Of a DNA stretch of 64,000 nucleotides, positions 33,971 through 43,182 are shown in pieces. This DNA comes from Paenibacillus sp. 19GGS1-52 (GTDB lineage Bacteria > Bacillota > Bacilli > Paenibacillales > Paenibacillaceae), in NCBI RefSeq assembly GCF_022369515.1, contig NZ_CP059724.1:6014001-6078000 (forward strand). The letters are read 5' to 3'. Numbering within the stretch: the stretch's first letter is position 1; the number at the start of each line of letters is the position of its first letter. The position numbers and the translations under genes are program-made. The notes under the pieces were generated by a model that worked only from the letters and a program-made list of their open reading frames with translations, did no database searches and had not been told where the DNA came from.

Positions 33971-36010
33971 TTAAGCGTTCAATAGGTCGCCTTTCAATAT
34001 CAGTACGCCGCGACTTGGCACAACGACAGTGCCCTTAAGTTCCTCGCCGCCCAGAATATCCGTACGTACGGCAGTACCAATATCCGCGCTTAATTCTCCT
34101 TCGGTATGGTTCAGCAGGAACAGATAGGACACTCCATCCTTCACACGCTGCACAGACTCAATGCCTGTCGGTGCAGATACAAGCGGCTGAATCCCCTGCT
34201 CCGCGCAAAGGTTCGCCAGAAATCCTTGCAGGAATCTTGCTTCCGGACTAGTCGCTACATAATAAGCTTTACCTTCGCCAAAGCTGTTCACGGTAAGTGC
34301 AGGCATGCCTTTGTAGAAGTCCGTACCATACTGGGCCAATACTTCAGCACCTTCAGAGTGAATCAGATCGCAGAGTAGATCGCAGGAATAAGATGTGCTC
34401 AGAGCGCCCCATTCTTTGTTCATGACTAATTCATTGCTCATTCCTGGCAGCAGTGCATCGATTTCCTCTGACCAGATGCCCAACACCTTGCGCAGCTCTC
34501 CAGGATATCCGCCTACGGTTACGAGATCATTTTCATTGACGATACCGCTGAAATAGGTCGTAATAAACGTGCCCCCAGCTTGCACAAAGGCCTCTACCTT
34601 CGCGGCAAAACCCGGTTTGATCATGTACAGCACAGGTGCAATCACGATCTTGTACTTGGACAAATTCTCTTCGACACCGATCATGTCGGCTTCGATATTT
34701 TGCTGATACAGGGCGTCATAATATTTATGCACTTCATTTACATAGTCCAGTGCAACTGAAGGTCCACTTGATAGGTCGAGCGCCCAACGGTTCTCCCAGT
34801 CATAAATAATTCCGATTTCCGCCTGACCACGAGCGTCCAGCAACTGACTGCCAAGCTGTTCCAGCTCTTTGCCTAACTCTGCACATTCACGGAAGACACG
34901 GGTATGCTCATGACCCACATGCTCGATAACTGCACCATGGTACTTCTCACATGCCCCGATGGAACGGCGCAGCTGGAAGAATAACACGGTATCCGCACCA
35001 CGTGCCACTGCCTGGTAGCTCCATAAGCGCATTACACCCGGACGCTTCAGGCTGTTGTAGGGCTGCCAGTTCTGCTGACTAGGTGTTTGCTCCATCAGCA
35101 TGAATGGCTGGCCGTTCTTCAGTCCACGCATCAGATCATGTGTCATTGCCGTAAAGCTTACGGGTGTATCCAATGAAGGGTAGTTGTCCCAGGAGATCAC
35201 GTCCATATGTTTAGCCCACTCGAAATAGTCCAGTTCCGGATAGAAGCCCATCAGGTTGGTCGTAACCGGAATGTTGGTGCTGTGCTCCTTGATCGCGTTA
35301 TATTCAAGCTTGTAGCATTCCAACAGGCTGTTGGACATAAATCGGCGATAGTCCAGTGAGATTCCCTGGAAGTTGGTGCGGTTGCCATTCCATTCTTCGC
35401 TTAACTCGTTCGGCACAACAATTTCTTCCCAGTCGTAAAAGGTATGGCCCCAGAAGCGAGTATTCCAGGCTTTATTCAAGGTATCCAGCGTGCCATAACG
35501 TTCCTGCAGCCAAACCCGGAAGGCAGCAGCAGACTCCTCGGAATAATCATACCCACCATATTCGTTAGAGATATGCCAGGCTACCAGTCCCGGATGGTCT
35601 TTATAGCGTTCAGCCAGCTTGCTAGCCAGCTTCGTGGCAAATTTGCGATAGACCGGACTATTGGGGTTGGAGTTGTGGCGTCCGCCGAATTTACGTTTTC
35701 TACCCTGTACATCAACACGGGTTACTTCGGGATAGCGGTGGGCCATCCAGGCCGGATGAGCACCAGTAGCTGTTGCCAAACATACATAAGTACCATTCTT
35801 ATATAATCTATCTATTAATTCATCCAAGGTAGAGAAATCATAAGTGTCTTCAGAGGGTTGTATCAGCGCCCAAGAAAAAACATTTATCGTAGCAACGTCA
35901 ATTCCAGCCAGTTTAAACATCCGTTCGTCCTCTGCCCACTCTGGAGCTTCCCATTGCTCGGGATTATAATCCCCACCGTACCAAATCTTCTGTAATTTAT
36001 CGTTGATCAC
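33971..36010 (-). CDS. GH42 beta-galactosidase, subgroup without the cysteine zinc site
   Basis: The start is taken at GTG 36010, nine bases after AAAGGA; a GTG at 36019 overlaps that site. The 679-residue enzyme has a TIM-barrel with acid/base E150 (WHISNEYGG) and nucleophile E307 (FMLMEQTPS), a trimerisation domain and a C-terminal beta domain. The family removes terminal beta-D-galactose. The usual metal-binding cysteine cluster after the acid/base is absent (GGYDYSEES instead), unlike the second GH42 at 37582-39579. It is divergent from an AraC-type regulator that probably controls it. Confidence 0.93.
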   Translation of the reverse strand: MINDKLQKIWYGGDYNPEQWEAPEWAEDERMFKLAGIDVATINVFSWALIQPSEDTYDFSTLDELIDRLYKNGTYVCLATATGAHPAWMAHRYPEVTRVDVQGRKRKFGGRHNSNPNSPVYRKFATKLASKLAERYKDHPGLVAWHISNEYGGYDYSEESAAAFRVWLQERYGTLDTLNKAWNTRFWGHTFYDWEEIVVPNELSEEWNGNRTNFQGISLDYRRFMSNSLLECYKLEYNAIKEHSTNIPVTTNLMGFYPELDYFEWAKHMDVISWDNYPSLDTPVSFTAMTHDLMRGLKNGQPFMLMEQTPSQQNWQPYNSLKRPGVMRLWSYQAVARGADTVLFFQLRRSIGACEKYHGAVIEHVGHEHTRVFRECAELGKELEQLGSQLLDARGQAEIGIIYDWENRWALDLSSGPSVALDYVNEVHKYYDALYQQNIEADMIGVEENLSKYKIVIAPVLYMIKPGFAAKVEAFVQAGGTFITTYFSGIVNENDLVTVGGYPGELRKVLGIWSEEIDALLPGMSNELVMNKEWGALSTSYSCDLLCDLIHSEGAEVLAQYGTDFYKGMPALTVNSFGEGKAYYVATSPEARFLQGFLANLCAEQGIQPLVSAPTGIESVQRVKDGVSYLFLLNHTEGELSADIGTAVRTDILGGEELKGTVVVPSRGVLILKGDLLNA

Positions 36011-36048
36011 ACAACGCACATCCTTTATAGTATAATTATATATTTATT

Positions 36049-36062
36049 GTAAACGGTTAACC
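36049..36062. promoter_or_regulatory. Imperfect palindrome in the GH42/AraC divergent promoter
   Basis: TGTAAACGGTTAAC sits about 40 bases before the GH42 start, with AT-rich promoter-like DNA next to it. It resembles a LacI-type or catabolite (cre-like) site with a central CG, but departs from the cre consensus at its right end. Calling it an operator is inference. Confidence 0.4.
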
Positions 36063-36129
36063 TTTCCTTTTAAATATAATATTACAGACGAACTATATAA
36101 TAATATGGAACTAGCAGGAGATGAGACAT

Positions 36130-36963
36130 TTGTCGTTAATCGCTCGCCGCAGAATTGTGTTCGCCCACGAGGGTGGTCAGCATCTGCCGATCACTTTAGA
36201 CAGTATGGGCTACAATCCCGAACAGGAAAAAGTGACCCGTCCAGATGGCTACCATACCTATCATTGGATTCAAACTGCCCATGGAGAGGGTACTATTCAT
36301 TTCGAGAACAAAACGCTCTCGCTGGCTGAAGGCAGCGGTGTACTTCTGCTTCCTCATACCCCCCACCGTTATGAATCGGCATCTACCGATTGGTGCACCT
36401 ATTATTTAACTTTCGGCGGCAGCTCTAGTCGACAAATCCTGGAAACGCTCGGTATGAAATCTAATTCCTTTTACCGCTGGGAGAGTGAGGCTCCTCTCTC
36501 TCTGATGCTGAATGAGATGCTGGACCGCCATGATGCGGCCCAGGATATGTTCAGTCTGGGGGCCTCCACTGATGCTTACCGTTTCCTCTTAACCCTAAGC
36601 AAATACGGACAGCTCCATAACAATACAGCGATTTCCCGCAATGTGGACAAGCTGCAGCCACTGCTGAAGTGGATGGACAGCCAATATGGTGATCCTGACA
36701 TCGGACTGTATGATCTGGCTACACAGCTTGGGGTCTCGGGACGTTATCTCAACAGCCTGTTTCTGCAAACCTTTGGGCTCTCACCTTATGCTTATTTCGT
36801 CCGTTTACGCATCCGCAAAAGTAAGGAGATGCTCGTTAGCCAACCCCACCTAACGGTAAAATCAATCTCCCTGCTGGTCGGCTTCCGTGATGTCAGCCAT
36901 TTCGTCGCCACGTTCCGCAAGCAGTCGGGGACTACGCCGGAGCAATTTAGGAGGCTGCACTAA
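36130..36963 (+). CDS. AraC-family transcriptional regulator
   Basis: About 277 residues. AGGAG at 36116-36120 is nine bases before TTG 36130; the ATG at 36121 directly abuts that site and is less likely. An N-terminal cupin-like sensor (HTYHWIQTAHGEGTIHF ... LLLPHTPHRYES) is followed by two helix-turn-helix motifs in the last 100 residues (IGLYDLATQLGVSGRYLNSLF and VKSISLLVGFRDVSHFVATF, given in part). Such proteins bind a sugar and activate nearby hydrolase genes. It is divergent from the GH42 gene. A structured repeat (E2) follows. Confidence 0.9.
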   Translation: MSLIARRRIVFAHEGGQHLPITLDSMGYNPEQEKVTRPDGYHTYHWIQTAHGEGTIHFENKTLSLAEGSGVLLLPHTPHRYESASTDWCTYYLTFGGSSSRQILETLGMKSNSFYRWESEAPLSLMLNEMLDRHDAAQDMFSLGASTDAYRFLLTLSKYGQLHNNTAISRNVDKLQPLLKWMDSQYGDPDIGLYDLATQLGVSGRYLNSLFLQTFGLSPYAYFVRLRIRKSKEMLVSQPHLTVKSISLLVGFRDVSHFVATFRKQSGTTPEQFRRLH

Positions 36964-37036
36964 AAGTTTGGTGCGGCTATGGGGAACTGCTGCGGCTATG
37001 GAAGAGAATACGGGTTTGTCGGCACTGCGAGAAACT

Positions 37037-37178
37037 TTTGGACTTCCGATCGCTGTTATTCTCGGATTCCTTTATTTGAACCGCGTAGCGGTTGGAATCC
37101 GAGAATAACCTATGCTTTCGATGCGAGCTTTCCTACGGAAAGCTTTCGGGCGAACGCTTTCGCTCCTACAGTTCCAAG
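37037..37178 (+). repeat. Multi-stem structured repeat (copy E2)
   Basis: About 142 bp, aligned to E1 at 12483-12625. A perfect 16 bp stem is formed by GTTATTCTCGGATTCC and GGAATCCGAGAATAAC, enclosing a second stem CCGC..GCGG. A further stem is GCTTTCC..GGAAAGC, then GCGAACGCTTTCGC. The conserved ends TTGGACTTCC and CAGTTCCAA can close the structure. It lies 73 bases past the AraC stop. Confidence 0.7.
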
Positions 37179-37361
37179 ATTTCTCTTCGTTCCTTCAAAC
37201 CCTCCCTCTCTGCTTTGCCTTGAGAGTAGTTCGAACCATAAAGCCCCCCACTTTTAGAACACAGTGTGGATAAGGTAGGGCAAAAGAAAGAGCAAAGAAA
37301 GGGCAAAAGAAAGTCAGCCTTTAGAGCGGCCACGGTATATAGCCTTCATGTGGGCTCCAAA

Positions 37362-37553
37362 ATGGATTCTATTGCAGAAAATACAATAGAAATACCCCAT
37401 TTGGCTCAAAAAAAGGAATCTAATGTATTCAGTGCAGTAGAATTCATAAAATGGGCTTGGATCAGGGGTTTTCCCGACAATCAAGTGTACAAAGTGCAAT
37501 AGAATCAAATTTCAGTCTCAGTTGGATAGATTCTATTGTACGAAATACAATCA
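37362..37553. repeat. Four-box intergenic repeat, family C (copy C2)
   Basis: Four near-palindromic boxes of the type TTCTATTGTACGAAATACAAT. The first pair begins at 37367 and 37418 (51 bp). In the second pair, the TGCAAT/TACAAT anchors are at 37495 and 37546 (51 bp). It lies in the convergent gap between the AraC gene and the second GH42. The central part contains AAAATGGGCT, similar to the centre of family B. Confidence 0.75.
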
Positions 37554-37581
37554 AACTAGATATACGTCTCTCGGATAGCCT

Positions 37582-39579
37582 TTACATCTCCAGAATCTCC
37601 ACACCGTAAGGCTCAAGCTGCAGCTCTCCAAAACGAGGCTGTCCGTAGAGTACGCTGTTAAATTCGCGCGACAGCGTGACTGTCTGGGCTTGGCGGTTTA
37701 GATTGAGCAGGAACAAGAAGCTTCCGCTCTCACCAGTTCGCACTGATGCCTGCATTCCATCCGGCAGGCCAGCAAACTGGAACAGTTGGTGTTTCTTCGC
37801 CAGATCCGCCAACAGAACAGACCAGTAGCTCTCCTCCGCATGGGTTCCGAGGTAATAAACTTGGCCTCTGCCGAAGGTGTTAACCGTCACCGCCGGAATT
37901 CCGGCGTAGAAATCATTCCCGTACCAGGCGATTGTCTCGGCGGTAGTAGGCGTCAGCAGATCACACCACTGCAGACACTCATAGGAATTACCGTTAATGT
38001 CTACGATGATATGTGCTTCGGTACCAATCGGGTCATACTCGTCCACTCGAACCCCTGCAGCGTAGCTGAGCAATCCTGGCAGCGGCTGCATGACCGCTAT
38101 ATTATTCATATTTTTGACGCCGCTGCGATTCGTGATTATTAACACGCCACCAGCGGCTGCATAAGCTTCCAATTGTTTAGCTATTTCCTCATCCAACAGA
38201 TACAAGCTCAGTGCAATAACTACTTTGTATTCATCCAGCTGTTGTCTCCAGTCGATGACATCACAGCCGATCCCAAGCTTCGTCAGCGCACGGTGAATTT
38301 GCTTCAGATTCTCATAATATTCCATATTCTCAACCTGCGGTTGAATGTCGAGCGCCACAAGCTGCTCATGCGAATTCAGTATAGCTACCTCATTCTTCAA
38401 GGTTGTCCCCTTTAGCTTGTCCCCTAGCGCATTTACCTCATTACAGAACTGAGTGAACTCAGCGAAGCGGCGTCCCGGGACGTTGCTATGATCAATCAGA
38501 CCATGCCAAAATTGCTCAGCACCAGCTACTGCATTTCTCCAGCGAAAGTGCACCACGGTATCAGCACCTCTGGCAATAGTCTGCCAGGCGTAAGCACGGA
38601 TAAATCCAGGGTACGGCGTGCGCCACATTGGCATCCAGCAGCCCGGTGTCCCGCTTAGCTGCTCCATAATCCAGAAATTTTTCCGTTTAATCCCACGAGT
38701 CAAGTCGAGAGATAAGGCTCCACTATAAGGCGCAGTGGCCTGTTTGGTCGGAGAGGTATTCGGATAATAATCAAACGCAGCTACATCCAGATTCGCCCCT
38801 ACAGGATACATATTCAGCTTCTGTGGATAGCTATGAAAATTGTGGGTTATGAAATGTTCCGGGCATACGGAGCGCAGAATATCAATCTGTGTCTGTTGAA
38901 ACTCTACGATGGAATCCCACTGGAAACGTTGAAAATCTAACAACAAGGAAGGGTTCTGATGCCTTGATCCACCCAGCGGAACCGTAAATTCATTCCAAGC
39001 ACTGTATTCCCCGCTCCAGACATTGGTTCCCCATTCACTGTTTATGGCTTCCAGAGTGCCATATTTGGCTTTTGCCCATTCACGAAAAGCATCATTGCAA
39101 CGATCACAATGGCAATCGAGCATACCGAATTCATTATCAGTCTGCCAGCCAATAACCGCTGGATGTTCGCTGTAATGCTGCGCTAGGCGCTCTATAATAC
39201 GGCTCCCGTATTTCCGTAACGAGGGGCTATTGTAACAACGATGTCCGCGCACACCAGGATGAAAGATTCCCCCGTCGGCAAATACCGGAAGCACATCCGG
39301 ATAGCCCGTGGTCAGCCAGCGTGGCGGTGTAGCAGTTGGTGTTCCGATGACGACCTGTAGTCCATAGTTATGAAAAAGATCCATCGCCCGGTCCAGCCAC
39401 GCAAATTGGAAATCTCCATCCGTTGGCTCAAGTCGGCTCCAGGCAAATTCGGCGACCCGAACCACCTTCACGCCGGTTGCTTGCATCAGCTTGATATCGG
39501 CTTCCCAGAGCGATTCATCCCAATGCTCCGGGTAATATTCTACTCCGACTTGCACGTTGTTATACTCTTTCATCGCCAT
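37582..39579 (-). CDS. GH42 beta-galactosidase with cysteine zinc site
   Basis: The start is chosen at ATG 39579, about 11 bases after GGAG; a GTG at 39591 overlaps the site. The 665-residue enzyme has acid/base E150 (WQTDNEFGM), nucleophile Glu in FWIMEQLSG near residue 313, and the GH42 zinc-site cysteines C115, C156, C158 and C161 (DCHCDRC). It acts on beta-galactosides, probably after their uptake by the neighbouring transporter, since no signal peptide is present. It lies downstream of the binding-protein gene but is separated from it by a terminator and a D repeat. Confidence 0.93.
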   Translation of the reverse strand: MAMKEYNNVQVGVEYYPEHWDESLWEADIKLMQATGVKVVRVAEFAWSRLEPTDGDFQFAWLDRAMDLFHNYGLQVVIGTPTATPPRWLTTGYPDVLPVFADGGIFHPGVRGHRCYNSPSLRKYGSRIIERLAQHYSEHPAVIGWQTDNEFGMLDCHCDRCNDAFREWAKAKYGTLEAINSEWGTNVWSGEYSAWNEFTVPLGGSRHQNPSLLLDFQRFQWDSIVEFQQTQIDILRSVCPEHFITHNFHSYPQKLNMYPVGANLDVAAFDYYPNTSPTKQATAPYSGALSLDLTRGIKRKNFWIMEQLSGTPGCWMPMWRTPYPGFIRAYAWQTIARGADTVVHFRWRNAVAGAEQFWHGLIDHSNVPGRRFAEFTQFCNEVNALGDKLKGTTLKNEVAILNSHEQLVALDIQPQVENMEYYENLKQIHRALTKLGIGCDVIDWRQQLDEYKVVIALSLYLLDEEIAKQLEAYAAAGGVLIITNRSGVKNMNNIAVMQPLPGLLSYAAGVRVDEYDPIGTEAHIIVDINGNSYECLQWCDLLTPTTAETIAWYGNDFYAGIPAVTVNTFGRGQVYYLGTHAEESYWSVLLADLAKKHQLFQFAGLPDGMQASVRTGESGSFLFLLNLNRQAQTVTLSREFNSVLYGQPRFGELQLEPYGVEILEM

Positions 39580-39619
39580 AGCTATCCACACTCCATTCTT
39601 CTAATGTTTATTGTACCAA

Positions 39620-39715
39620 GAAGAAACGGCTTCGCCGGTCTTTATTTGACGGCACCCGTTTCTTCGAGAAATATAAAGATAATTTATCCTGTGGAATATA
39701 CAAATTCTCACCTTT
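39620..39715 (+). repeat. Hairpin repeat D (copy D3)
   Basis: About 96 bp: AAGAAACGGCTTCGCCGG...GACGGCACCCGTTTCTTC, then GAGAAATATAAAGATAATTT and a TATACAAATTCTCA tail. It lies in the promoter side of the second GH42 gene. Confidence 0.75.
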
Positions 39716-39720
39716 TAAAA

Positions 39721-39773
39721 AAAAGCTGCCCCTTGCTTCACCGCAAAGGATGAAGCGAAGAAAGCAGCTTTTT
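39721..39773. terminator. Terminator after the sugar transporter operon
   Basis: AAAAGCTGC...GCAGCTTTTT outer stem with an inner CTTGCTTCA...TGAAGCGAAG stem. It is positioned past the solute-binding-protein stop at 39833, with an A-run (T-run on the minus strand) at its left. Confidence 0.82.
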
Positions 39774-39832
39774 GATAACTTTAATTAATTTAATAACTTA
39801 AATCAAATGTAATGAAGCGTTACAGCTTACTA

Positions 39833-41137
39833 TTATTGTGTCTTAAGCTTGTCCCAAGCAGCTTGCATATTCGTTTCCCAAGCTTTCACGTCAATTTTTC
39901 CGGCTACATATTCTTGAATTACGCTGCCGAACTCTTGCGCTGCACCATCAGGGAATTTCGAAGATTGCAGGCCGATGATTTTGCCAGCATCAATATATTT
40001 GTACAGCTCTGTACCGATATCGCCCATTTGTTCTGGTGTTGCTTTGATGGTCGACAAGGCGGGAATAAATTTGAATTTGTTTACGATATAATCTTTACCC
40101 ATATCCGAAGTTACAAGCCAGTTCAGGAAAATCTTAGCTTCTTCTTTGGAATCGGAATCTTTGTTAATGACAAGGTTAGCTGGAATACCGATAGTCAGCT
40201 TGTCGCTTTCAGCGGCATCGTCGCTAAGCGGCATTGGCAATACGCCGATATTCAGATCAGGATTAATACCGTCGATCATCGTCTGTGACCAGTTGCCTTC
40301 TTGCATCATAGCAGCTTCGCCATTAGCAAAGAGTGTAACTTGTGTATTGTAATCGGTAGTCAGTGGATTTTTGTTGCCATAGTCCACAGTCAGCTTCATC
40401 AATTTAGCAAAATTATCGAACTTCTCATTGCCGACCATACTAGCGGAACCATCGTTCAAGCCTTTAATAAAGGCGTTAACGTCTGGTTGCTCTGCAAAGG
40501 CCACGCTAATTCCTTGGTTACCCATCAACCACCATTCCTGATAAGCATTAGCAAAAGGAGTGATTCCGGCAGCCTTTAGCGTCTTCGCAGCAGCTTCCAG
40601 CTCGGTGTAGGTTTTTGGCATTTCTGTAATGCCTGCTTTAGCAAACAAATCTTTGTTGTAGATATATCCGTAGCCTTCAAGGTTCATTGGCATACCGTAT
40701 ACTTTACCGTCTTTAGTCATCGGCTCAGCAGCCAATGGAATCAGATCTTTAACCCAAGCTTGATCACTAAGATCTTCAAGCTTGTCCATCCAAAGATCCA
40801 TTTCGTTGTATCCACCGTTGGAGAAAATGTCCGGAGCATCACCGGAAGCAAATTTAGTCTTCAGGGAAGCTGCATAATCCGCACCGCCGCCGACTGTTTG
40901 AATATCAAGCTTGATGTTCGGGTGTTCTTTTTCAAACTCGACTTTCAGCTCGTTCAGGCCTTCCACAATCTCGGTTTTGAACTGGAAAATTGTTACCGTT
41001 TTCACTTTATCTGTGTTAGTAGAACTATTCCCGTTACTTTCGCTTGCAGCATTATTATTGCCTCCACAGGCAGCGAGTACTAGTGACATTACCATCAGAA
41101 CGGACACTGCCAATAACGCAGGTTTTTTGCTCTTCAT
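39833..41137 (-). CDS. Sugar ABC transporter solute-binding lipoprotein
   Basis: This 434-residue protein has a lipoprotein signal with lipobox LAAC (Cys near 24), a Ser/Asn-rich linker and a family 1 (MalE-like) binding-protein fold (KVKTVTIFQFKTEIVEGLNE; ...EKEHPNIKLDIQTV). It captures an oligosaccharide outside the membrane for the two permeases encoded upstream. AAGGGGG precedes the start. It is the third gene of the permease-permease-binding protein order, after a 200-base gap with a small hairpin that may tune relative expression. Confidence 0.93.
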   Translation of the reverse strand: MKSKKPALLAVSVLMVMSLVLAACGGNNNAASESNGNSSTNTDKVKTVTIFQFKTEIVEGLNELKVEFEKEHPNIKLDIQTVGGGADYAASLKTKFASGDAPDIFSNGGYNEMDLWMDKLEDLSDQAWVKDLIPLAAEPMTKDGKVYGMPMNLEGYGYIYNKDLFAKAGITEMPKTYTELEAAAKTLKAAGITPFANAYQEWWLMGNQGISVAFAEQPDVNAFIKGLNDGSASMVGNEKFDNFAKLMKLTVDYGNKNPLTTDYNTQVTLFANGEAAMMQEGNWSQTMIDGINPDLNIGVLPMPLSDDAAESDKLTIGIPANLVINKDSDSKEEAKIFLNWLVTSDMGKDYIVNKFKFIPALSTIKATPEQMGDIGTELYKYIDAGKIIGLQSSKFPDGAAQEFGSVIQEYVAGKIDVKAWETNMQAAWDKLKTQ

Positions 41138-41239
41138 TCTTATTTCCCCCTTAAGTGATTGTAAAATGGATGTGGTCTTCTATGTGGAACGGCTCTTCCA
41201 TGGATAGATATTGTAGTCCGCTCTAGCTCTATTAGAAAC

Positions 41240-41268
41240 CTGGTGGAGAACCTTCGCTCTTCCACCAG
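41240..41268 (-). promoter_or_regulatory. Intercistronic hairpin between permease and binding-protein genes
   Basis: CTGGTGGA...TCCACCAG with a loop of 13, lacking a U-tract. In sugar ABC operons such stems often protect or partly stop mRNA so that the binding protein is made in excess; that role here is inference. Confidence 0.5.
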
Positions 41269-41336
41269 CCTTCCTAACGGATTGCTTCTCTTACACTTAG
41301 TCCAGCCGAAACTCCTTACTTTAGTGAAACTAAATA

Positions 41337-42173
41337 TTAACCTTTAACTGAACCGGCTGCTATACCTTCGACAATATAGCGCTGCAGCATCAGGAAGAAG
41401 ATGATAACTGGAGCGATTCCCAATACCAGCGCCGGAAGCGCGATATCCCATTGCTTCGTATATTGTCCGAAGAAAGCAAAGGTGGCGAGCGGAATGGTGC
41501 GCATATCTGGTTTTTGCAGAATTAGAGACGGCAGCAGATAATCATTCCATACCCACAGGGTATTCAGCACGATAACTGTCATCAGCATCGGTCTGAGCAT
41601 CGGCAATACGATTCGGAAGAACACGCCATAAGGATTACAACCGTCTACCGTTGCTGCTTCTTCAATTTCCAGCGGAATCGCTTTGACGAAGCCATGGAAG
41701 AGAAAGATCGACATCGGCGCTCCAAGTCCCAGATAAGTAAAGATCAATCCTGTTCGGCTATTGTTGACACCAAGTACATTAATGACCTTCAGCAAAGGAA
41801 TCATGATCGACTGAAAAGGAACAACCATGGCTGCTACAAACAGAAAGAATAGCATTTTGTTAAACTTCGTATCCGATCTGACCATCCAGTAAGCACCCAT
41901 GGCTGCAAACAAGGCCATTAGTACTACACTTACGACTGTAATTCCAAAGGAATTGGAAAAGGCTTGCGGGAAGCGGGTGAGCTCCCACGCCTTAGAGTAG
42001 TTCTCCCATTTAAATACCGCCGGCCAGCTGGCCGAATTGGTCATGATATCCCCAAACGGTTTCAACGAGTTTACGAACAGAAAGTAGAATGGTACGAGAA
42101 ACAACAGACCGACCAGGACCATCAGGACCTCGGTGGTAAATAAGCGTCCGTTATATTTTTTAAAAGTACCCAT
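41337..42173 (-). CDS. Sugar ABC transporter permease (MalG-like)
   Basis: This 278-residue protein has six transmembrane helices and the inner-membrane permease loop EIEEAATVDGCNPYGVFFRIVLP (EAA motif; residues about 190-212), which contacts the ATPase. It starts at ATG 42173, with its ribosome site GAGGTAG inside the end of the first permease gene. The C-terminus ends GIAAGSVKG, typical of the MalG/CUT1 group. No ATPase gene lies nearby, so a shared MsmX-type ATPase probably powers the transporter. Confidence 0.93.
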   Translation of the reverse strand: MGTFKKYNGRLFTTEVLMVLVGLLFLVPFYFLFVNSLKPFGDIMTNSASWPAVFKWENYSKAWELTRFPQAFSNSFGITVVSVVLMALFAAMGAYWMVRSDTKFNKMLFFLFVAAMVVPFQSIMIPLLKVINVLGVNNSRTGLIFTYLGLGAPMSIFLFHGFVKAIPLEIEEAATVDGCNPYGVFFRIVLPMLRPMLMTVIVLNTLWVWNDYLLPSLILQKPDMRTIPLATFAFFGQYTKQWDIALPALVLGIAPVIIFFLMLQRYIVEGIAAGSVKG

Positions 42174-42174
42174 A

Positions 42175-43056
42175 TTAAGCTTCTACCTCCTTGCTCTTCG
42201 TCAGACGGACCTGAAGTATGGTAATAATAGCGACTACGATGAAGAACAATAATGACTTCGCCGTGCCCAGTCCGTATCGGTTATTCTGGAATGCTTCGAC
42301 ATATACGTTCATCGCTACGGACTCTGTCGACTTGAACGGTCCGCCTTTGGTCAGCGACAAGTTCAGATCGAACATTTTGAATGCCCAGGATATAGCCAGG
42401 AAGAGGCAAATCGTTACAGCAGGCATAATCAGCGGAATAATAATGTTCTTCAGCATTTGCCAACGGTTCGCACCATCAATCTCCGCTGCTTCCATGACTT
42501 CCGTAGGAACATTAGTTAATGAAGAGATATAGACTACCATCAAGTATCCAGCAGACTGCCAGACGAATACGATTGTGATGCCCCAGAATCCGGTAGCTGC
42601 ATCGCCTAACCATGGAAGGTTAAAGAACGACCAACCGGTTAAATCTCCAAGTGTGGAGAACCCCTTGATGAAGATGAACTGCCAGATAAATCCGAGCAGC
42701 AGGCCGCCGATGACGTTTGGCATAAAGAATACCGTCCGCAGCACATTGCGCAGCTTCAGTCCTTTAGTCAGGAAGTAAGCTAAGGCAAACCCCACGATAT
42801 TGGTCAATACGACGCCCACTACGGTGAAGCGGGTAGTAAACCAGAACGACTTCCAGAAGTCGGGATCATTCGTGAAGATTTGCTCAAAGTTCTTGAAGCC
42901 AACCCAAGTCACAGTTCCTGCTACCCCGTTCCAATCCGTGAACGAGTAATACATGCCGAGCAGAAACGGAATAATCATAATAATTGTGAAAAATATAAGT
43001 ACCGGCCCTACAAATACAAGCTGCGGCCCTAAGCGTGCCATTTTTTTGTTGCCCAT
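42175..43056 (-). CDS. Sugar ABC transporter permease (MalF-like)
   Basis: This 293-residue protein has six transmembrane helices, with the EAA loop EVMEAAEIDGANRWQMLKNI (residues about 190-209). AGAGGGG lies before ATG 43056. It is the first gene of the transporter operon and divergent from the YesM/YesN pair, with a 126-base shared promoter region. Together with the second permease it forms the membrane channel for the oligosaccharide. Confidence 0.93.
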   Translation of the reverse strand: MGNKKMARLGPQLVFVGPVLIFFTIIMIIPFLLGMYYSFTDWNGVAGTVTWVGFKNFEQIFTNDPDFWKSFWFTTRFTVVGVVLTNIVGFALAYFLTKGLKLRNVLRTVFFMPNVIGGLLLGFIWQFIFIKGFSTLGDLTGWSFFNLPWLGDAATGFWGITIVFVWQSAGYLMVVYISSLTNVPTEVMEAAEIDGANRWQMLKNIIIPLIMPAVTICLFLAISWAFKMFDLNLSLTKGGPFKSTESVAMNVYVEAFQNNRYGLGTAKSLLFFIVVAIITILQVRLTKSKEVEA

Positions 43057-43182
43057 CCTGCACCCCTCTTTCTTTCTACCGGAGAACTATTATATTTTTA
43101 TTATGCGGGTTAAGGAGTATCATAAACACCTACACAGGTGAACTCGAAGGAGTAATTTATTGATCGGAAGAGAGGTTTTTCC

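Noticed and set aside
36049..36062. Catabolite-response (cre) site upstream of the first GH42
   Set aside because: The right end departs from the cre consensus, so I list it only as an imperfect palindrome.
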